A stretch of 52,531 bases of DNA from Nanobdellota archaeon. Lineage in GTDB: Archaea > Nanobdellota > Nanobdellia > Woesearchaeales > GW2011-AR4. Positions 48,408 to 52,531 of the stretch are shown here, piece by piece (the stretch's first letter is position 1; the number at the start of each line of letters is the position of its first letter). The stretch covers positions 1 to 52,531 of the forward strand of contig JADFLA010000004.1 of assembly GCA_022564635.1 (NCBI GenBank), in the 5' to 3' direction. The translations under genes were made by a program, and so were the position numbers. Under the pieces are notes generated by a model that had not been told where the DNA came from, did not search any database, and was given only the letters and a program-made list of their open reading frames with translations.

Positions 48408-50309
48408 CTAATAATTAACCAAAATCTCAACATCCTTACCAAATATACTCTTCAAATCCTCAAATATTGGCTCTTTAATGAAAACTTTGGGAGGTATCTT
48501 AACTTTTGCTAGTGCTTTTTCCAGCTCTTCTAAAGAACTTTTCTGCGTAGTTCCTAAACTGCCATCTTCTTTTATCTTTGCTTTGCTTAATTCCTTTTCT
48601 TCATGATCTATGTCATGTATTATAAAAGCCTCTTTTCCCAACAAAATAACTTCTCCATACCTGTTACCATGTTTAACCCTTATCTTTGCCCTTTCTATTT
48701 CTCTTCCTCTTTTTCTTTGAATATACTCAACTAAAAATTTTATGAATTCATTAGAATCCTTCTTTACCTTTTCCACTTCGATTCTTGTTAACTTTTTATC
48801 ATCATAATCTTTCTTAGCCTTTATTATCTCATTTAAGATCCTCAGAAATTTTACAGGTAATTTTCCCTGGCTTATTAGCTTGTCCTCAAATAATTTAACG
48901 ATTTCCTCATCTTCCACTTTCTCTATACCTTCAATCCTCAGCACGTCCCTAATGATTGTAACAATTGTTTCATAAACCTTTAACATATCCTCTTCTTCCT
49001 TAATTTTCTCTATCTGGGTAAACAATCTTTTTATTCTTTTGAGGTATTTATCGCTTTCTCCTAATAACTCATCAATCTCTTTTCCGGTTATTTCTTTCTT
49101 TTCCCCATGCTCAATTGACTTTCTTGTGTCTATTATCTTTTCCAGGATTTTTATGTACTTTTCCTCTAACAATTTTTCCTTTTGAACAAAAATTTCTCTC
49201 ATTAAAGTAGCAGTTTCCTTTGGAGCAGGAGGTGGAATTCCATGCAGCATCAATGCGGCTTGTGAAGGGGTTAAAATCGCATAATAAATATCTTCCATTC
49301 CTATATCCTTAAGCTTTAACGCTACGCGTTTAAGCATCTGCTCACCAGAGCCCATAAACATGTCAATGGCTTCTGCGCTTGGCTTTATTTTTCCCATCTT
49401 AAGCAGCTGCTTCCATGCCATAAATATACCCCGGTCATAGAAAGGAACACCATCCCTAAGCAAAGTAAATATTATTGGGTTTGCTTCCCTTAGGCTGTCC
49501 CAGAAATCCGTCAAAATATAAACCTGAATATTCAATTTATTCTTAATTCCAGTTAACTCCCCTGCTTCAATACCCATTCCAATTATTATAGCCCTTAACT
49601 TGTCTTTCAGCTCTGCCCTAGTCATTTTTTTAACATCAGTGTCATCAATCACAATCCAGACATCAATATCTGATGTAGGTGTTGCTCTGCCCTGAACCAA
49701 GCTTCCTGCAAGGACGTAGCTAACAATATACTTCTCAAACTTTTTAAGAACCATAGTCTTGTGAACTTCAGCTATTTTAATTGCTGCCAACATTCCCCTG
49801 TCAAAAATCGGGGCAGATAAAGATATTAACTGCAGCATCTCGCTTTTGCCATCATAGCAGTTCTGCCATAGCTCGGATAAAATTAGAGCTTGCGGTGTAA
49901 GATTCTTATCAATTTCCCGCGCAATATTCTTCATTATAGAAGTTAATTTATCCTTTAACTCAAACTTGGACATCTTCCTGCTGTCAGAATCATCAACTAG
50001 AACAAGGACATTTATCTTGTCCTTATCTACAGGTTGCTTTTGAACTTCTGTATGTTGCTGAACTGCTGGTTGCTTTTGATCAGGTTTTGGTGGCGGTAAT
50101 AAAGTCATCCCCATGATATATTTATCAAATTTTTCCAAAACTCTTTTCTGGAATTTATCCAGCTTTGTCTTTATGCTCTTTAATTTCTCCTGCACATCTT
50201 TGGGAAGTTTTTCCAAAGCTACTTTTTCCCTTAAAGCTGCAGAACTTTCCTTCATATCAGGTTTTTCCACAGGACCTTTCTTATCATATTTTTTAGTTTT
50301 TTTAGCCAT
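48408..50309 (-). CDS. Large protein with duplicated nucleotidyltransferase-like domain
   Basis: 633 residues. A canonical nucleotidyltransferase core is LAGSLVQGRATPTSDIDVWI, at about residues 202-221, followed by VIDDTDVKKMTRAELKDKLR. An earlier region has the related INVLVLVDDSDSRKMSKFELKDKL after FDKYIMGMTLLPPPKP, where the GSxxxGxxxxSD site is replaced by a Pro/Gln linker. So the protein holds a degenerate copy and an active-looking copy. A helical region follows, rich in Lys/Glu, with a HEPN-like or coiled-coil look (KYIKILEKIIDTRKSIEHGE). I recognise it as a DPANN-type protein of unknown role. It starts with a Lys-rich stretch (AKKTKKYDKKG). Confidence 0.85.
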   Translation of the reverse strand: MAKKTKKYDKKGPVEKPDMKESSAALREKVALEKLPKDVQEKLKSIKTKLDKFQKRVLEKFDKYIMGMTLLPPPKPDQKQPAVQQHTEVQKQPVDKDKINVLVLVDDSDSRKMSKFELKDKLTSIMKNIAREIDKNLTPQALILSELWQNCYDGKSEMLQLISLSAPIFDRGMLAAIKIAEVHKTMVLKKFEKYIVSYVLAGSLVQGRATPTSDIDVWIVIDDTDVKKMTRAELKDKLRAIIIGMGIEAGELTGIKNKLNIQVYILTDFWDSLREANPIIFTLLRDGVPFYDRGIFMAWKQLLKMGKIKPSAEAIDMFMGSGEQMLKRVALKLKDIGMEDIYYAILTPSQAALMLHGIPPPAPKETATLMREIFVQKEKLLEEKYIKILEKIIDTRKSIEHGEKKEITGKEIDELLGESDKYLKRIKRLFTQIEKIKEEEDMLKVYETIVTIIRDVLRIEGIEKVEDEEIVKLFEDKLISQGKLPVKFLRILNEIIKAKKDYDDKKLTRIEVEKVKKDSNEFIKFLVEYIQRKRGREIERAKIRVKHGNRYGEVILLGKEAFIIHDIDHEEKELSKAKIKEDGSLGTTQKSSLEELEKALAKVKIPPKVFIKEPIFEDLKSIFGKDVEILVNY

Positions 50310-50431
50310 AATGCAGAACTTTGTGTTTTTTCATCCTATATAAAGGTTTTGATGTCCTAGTAGACGACATTAATTTTAAAACCAAAAATTTAAATATTAT
50401 TAATGAAGATATTAAGAATGAAGAGGTGATT

Positions 50432-50626
50432 ATGTTGGTAACATCATCAGCATACAAAATTACTGGACTTGTTGTTTTAATGGTAGGAGCATTATTCTTT
50501 CTAAGGGATCTGGGGGTTAACTATATAGGCAATACAAGCGGCTGGACAATAATAATTGTTTTAGTTGGTGCTGCATTATTAGCCGGAGATTTTGAATTAA
50601 ACAAGCTTAAACAAAAGAAAAAATAA
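50432..50626 (+). CDS. Small two-TM membrane protein
   Basis: The track ORF begins earlier at a non-ATG. The ATG at 50432 has a strong ribosome binding site (GAGGTGATT, four to five bases upstream), giving 64 residues: VTSSAYKITGLVVLMVGALF, then FLRDLGVNYIGNTSGWTIII and VLVGAALLAGDFELNKLKQK. Two membrane segments and a basic C-terminus. The pattern is like archaeal small membrane proteins with unknown role. Divergent from the nucleotidyltransferase gene and convergent with the ligase gene, 3 bases apart. Confidence 0.8.
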   Translation: MLVTSSAYKITGLVVLMVGALFFLRDLGVNYIGNTSGWTIIIVLVGAALLAGDFELNKLKQKKK

Positions 50627-50629
50627 TTT

Positions 50630-52384
50630 TTACTTTTTTTGCTTTCTATAAGTCTCTTTAATCATATCTAGGGTAGTTGCATCGTCTGGTGGTTTTTCCA
50701 TTGAGCGTAATCGTATAACTCTTGGAAAGCGCAAAGCGAAACCGCTACTATAAGTAGGACTTTTTTGTATCTCTTCGTATCCTACTTCTATTACAATCTT
50801 TGGTCTTAATATAACTTCCTTCCCTTCTTCTTTCTTTATTAAAGGCTTAAGCAAATCTGTCATTTCTGCAAAACTTAAACCCTCTTCTCTTTTTTCCTTA
50901 AGGCCTGTGCTTGCTTTGCCTACCTCAACAAACTTATCCTTGTCTCTGCATGCAAGTGTATAGCTGCTCAACCATCTTGATCGTTTGCCCTCACCCCATT
51001 CTGCTTTTACAACAACCAAATCAAGATTTTCTTTCGTTTCTTTAAGTTTACACATGAAACCAACCCGTGCACCTGGTTTGTATGGTGCATCAAGCTTTTT
51101 GATCATTAAGCCCTCATTTCCGGAATCAACAGCTTCTTTGTGAAAATCCTGAACCTCTTTTTTATTTGAGGTTACAATACTTTTTGCAACCTTGATTTTT
51201 TTTGAAACATTCTTTATTATTTTATCAATAATTTTTTTTCTTTCCTCAAAAGGCTCATTAATAACACTTTTGCCCTTATAGTTTATTATATCAAAGACAT
51301 TTACCTCAACTGGAAACTGCTCAGACATCTTTTCAATATCATATTTTCTTTTTATTCTCCGGGATATGTTCTGGAAAGGAAGATATTTTCCAGTTTTTTT
51401 ATCGAAACCAACAGCCTCCGAATCAAGAATAACCTTGTTTTCCTTAACATACTTTTTTACGCAATCCACAACCTCTGGAAACTGATTAGTAACATTCTCC
51501 AATCTTCTCGTAAATATTTTAATTTCATTATCATTTTTATGTATCTGCATTCTCATACCATCATATTTAAACTCAAATTCTGCTGGTTTTCCACATCTTT
51601 CAAAGCCCTCCTCAATATCATCAACCTTAATGGCAAGCATAACCTTTAAAGGAATGCCTACGCTCATTATCATTTCTCCAAGTCCTTTTAGACCTTGTTT
51701 TTTTGCTGCCTCTGCTACCGTAGCAAAATCATTTGTAATATCATAAGCTCTTTGTAAAGCATCAATATATTGATTATATTTTTCCCTATCTTCTATCTCA
51801 ATATTATTTTCTTCTTTATTGTAATGAACCTTCAATTCTTTGCCAAAAAAAGCCCATACAATCGCATCCCTTATACTTCCTTCTCCAACACCTATACGCA
51901 TATCATTAAGGATTGTCCTGACAATATATTTTGCCTCATTTGGTTTTGCTGATGTTAATAGCTCTGCAACCAAAGATATTTTCTTGTCAACAGAACCTTG
52001 GCCTTCTATTGTAGCAAGCTTCCTTAGATTTTTCAAAACCTTTTTTACAGTAAGCTCATGAGATCCTAATGTATGCTGCTTTTTTTTCTTGATCAAATTA
52101 TATGAGACCGTTCCTAAATCACCTGTTTTTTTCCACTCCTTATTTATCCTTTCTTTTGACTCACCGGAAGCCACACCAATAGCCTTAAGCATCATCTTTG
52201 ATGCCATTCCTATCTCCCTTTCATCCCACCTTGGAAAAATCCTGCCCTCCAATAATAAAATGGTTGTACCTAATTCCTCTACACTTACATTTTTAAGAAA
52301 CTCAGAAATAATGTATACATGATGCAATCTTTTCGTTGTACTTTCTAGTTTTTCATAAATTTCCACAAGCTTTGAGTATTGCAT
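50630..52384 (-). CDS. lig: ATP-dependent DNA ligase
   Basis: 584 residues, archaeal LigI type. N-terminal DNA-binding domain (about 1-240), adenylation domain with the catalytic lysine at 273 in FEFKYDGMRMQIHKND, motif III VILDSEAVGFDKKTGKYLPF, motif IV EGLMIKKLDAPYKPGAR, and motif V LDLVVVKAEWGEGKRSRWLS, followed by an OB-fold with VIEVGYEEIQKSPTYSSGFA. It seals nicks in DNA using ATP during replication and repair. Typical archaeal length. Confidence 0.97.
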   Translation of the reverse strand: MQYSKLVEIYEKLESTTKRLHHVYIISEFLKNVSVEELGTTILLLEGRIFPRWDEREIGMASKMMLKAIGVASGESKERINKEWKKTGDLGTVSYNLIKKKKQHTLGSHELTVKKVLKNLRKLATIEGQGSVDKKISLVAELLTSAKPNEAKYIVRTILNDMRIGVGEGSIRDAIVWAFFGKELKVHYNKEENNIEIEDREKYNQYIDALQRAYDITNDFATVAEAAKKQGLKGLGEMIMSVGIPLKVMLAIKVDDIEEGFERCGKPAEFEFKYDGMRMQIHKNDNEIKIFTRRLENVTNQFPEVVDCVKKYVKENKVILDSEAVGFDKKTGKYLPFQNISRRIKRKYDIEKMSEQFPVEVNVFDIINYKGKSVINEPFEERKKIIDKIIKNVSKKIKVAKSIVTSNKKEVQDFHKEAVDSGNEGLMIKKLDAPYKPGARVGFMCKLKETKENLDLVVVKAEWGEGKRSRWLSSYTLACRDKDKFVEVGKASTGLKEKREEGLSFAEMTDLLKPLIKKEEGKEVILRPKIVIEVGYEEIQKSPTYSSGFALRFPRVIRLRSMEKPPDDATTLDMIKETYRKQKK

Positions 52385-52479
52385 ATCAAAATATAATTGT
52401 AAGAAGTTTAAAAATATATCTATGTAATAGTATAAGACAAAAGAAACGCATATATACTAGTACTTCTTTTATCCCTTTA

Positions 52480-52531
52480 TGTTAACCATAAAAGAACGAA
52501 AATTGATTCTACAATGGAATCATAATGGAAA
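52480..52531 (+). CDS. Possible start of a plus-strand gene at the window edge (partial)
   Basis: From the ATG at 52480 the frame stays open to the edge: MLTIKERKLILQWNHNG. ACGCATATATACTAGT at about 52447-52462 is a TATA-box candidate roughly 25 bases before the ATG, as for other leaderless genes in this window. Seventeen codons are too few to identify a product. Confidence 0.35.

Overview
The window looks like a chromosomal segment of an AT-rich archaeon, most probably a DPANN lineage of the Woesearchaeota/Pacearchaeota kind. The evidence is an archaeal S13-S4-S11-RpoD-L18e-L13-S9-RpoN operon, an archaeal-type ATP-dependent DNA ligase, TATA-box promoters about 25-35 bases before start codons, and many small lipoproteins and membrane proteins. 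The phylum assignment is an inference. Several genes look bacterial in type: leucyl-tRNA synthetase, ThiE/ThiG/ThiS, glucose-6-phosphate dehydrogenase and a PmtA-like methyltransferase.

Bases 1-12035 hold fifteen consecutive minus-strand genes that form the most unusual part of the window. Nearly all encode membrane-anchored or exported proteins of thiol and metal chemistry: three CcdA/DsbD-type electron-transfer membrane domains (one fused to a YyaL/DUF255 protein), TlpA-, DsbA- and thioredoxin-like domains, three MerP/CopZ-like heavy-metal (HMA) domains fused to other modules, a His-rich protein with three CxxC thioredoxin-like repeats, a His-motif lipoprotein, and two proteins with the identical C-terminus PDQVGGCF. 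Four of the thioredoxin-fold domains lack the conserved cis-proline and two have CxxT instead of CxxC. Just upstream lies a membrane-spanning winged-helix protein with an external Cys pair, a plausible sensor. I read this as an extracytoplasmic thiol/metal-handling system, possibly undescribed.

Bases 12790-15303 carry the thiSGE thiamine genes and a hairpin-rich stretch. Bases 15304-15760 contain a strongly structured candidate non-coding RNA. A MatB-like acyl-CoA synthetase follows. Bases 17465-22102 are a MacB-like ABC exporter set (two FtsX permeases, a CARDB-like membrane protein, an ATPase) behind a small HTH gene with 12-bp operator-like repeats. A PaaK-like ligase, a cyclase-family hydrolase, two oxidative pentose-phosphate genes (zwf, gnd), an FKBP lipoprotein and a radical SAM enzyme fill bases 22215-29272. 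Between the last two sits an interlocked double inverted repeat.

Bases 29374-36523 are a phospholipid island: a phosphatidylserine-decarboxylase-like enzyme, a PmtA-like N-methyltransferase, three CDP-alcohol phosphatidyltransferase proteins (two of them double-domain), a DUF212 PAP2 protein, a VTT membrane protein, an iron-type alcohol dehydrogenase and a PlsC-like protein that lacks the catalytic histidine. The set suggests ethanolamine- or choline-type headgroups in this archaeon.

Bases 36546-52531 carry a PHP phosphoesterase, NAD kinase, a PanE-like reductase, LeuRS, the ribosomal/RNA polymerase operon, small membrane proteins, a GNAT protein, a RelE/RelB pair whose toxin has an in-frame stop, a double nucleotidyltransferase protein, a small membrane protein, DNA ligase and the start of a possible plus-strand gene at the edge. 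No rRNA, tRNA, CRISPR array or transposase gene was seen.
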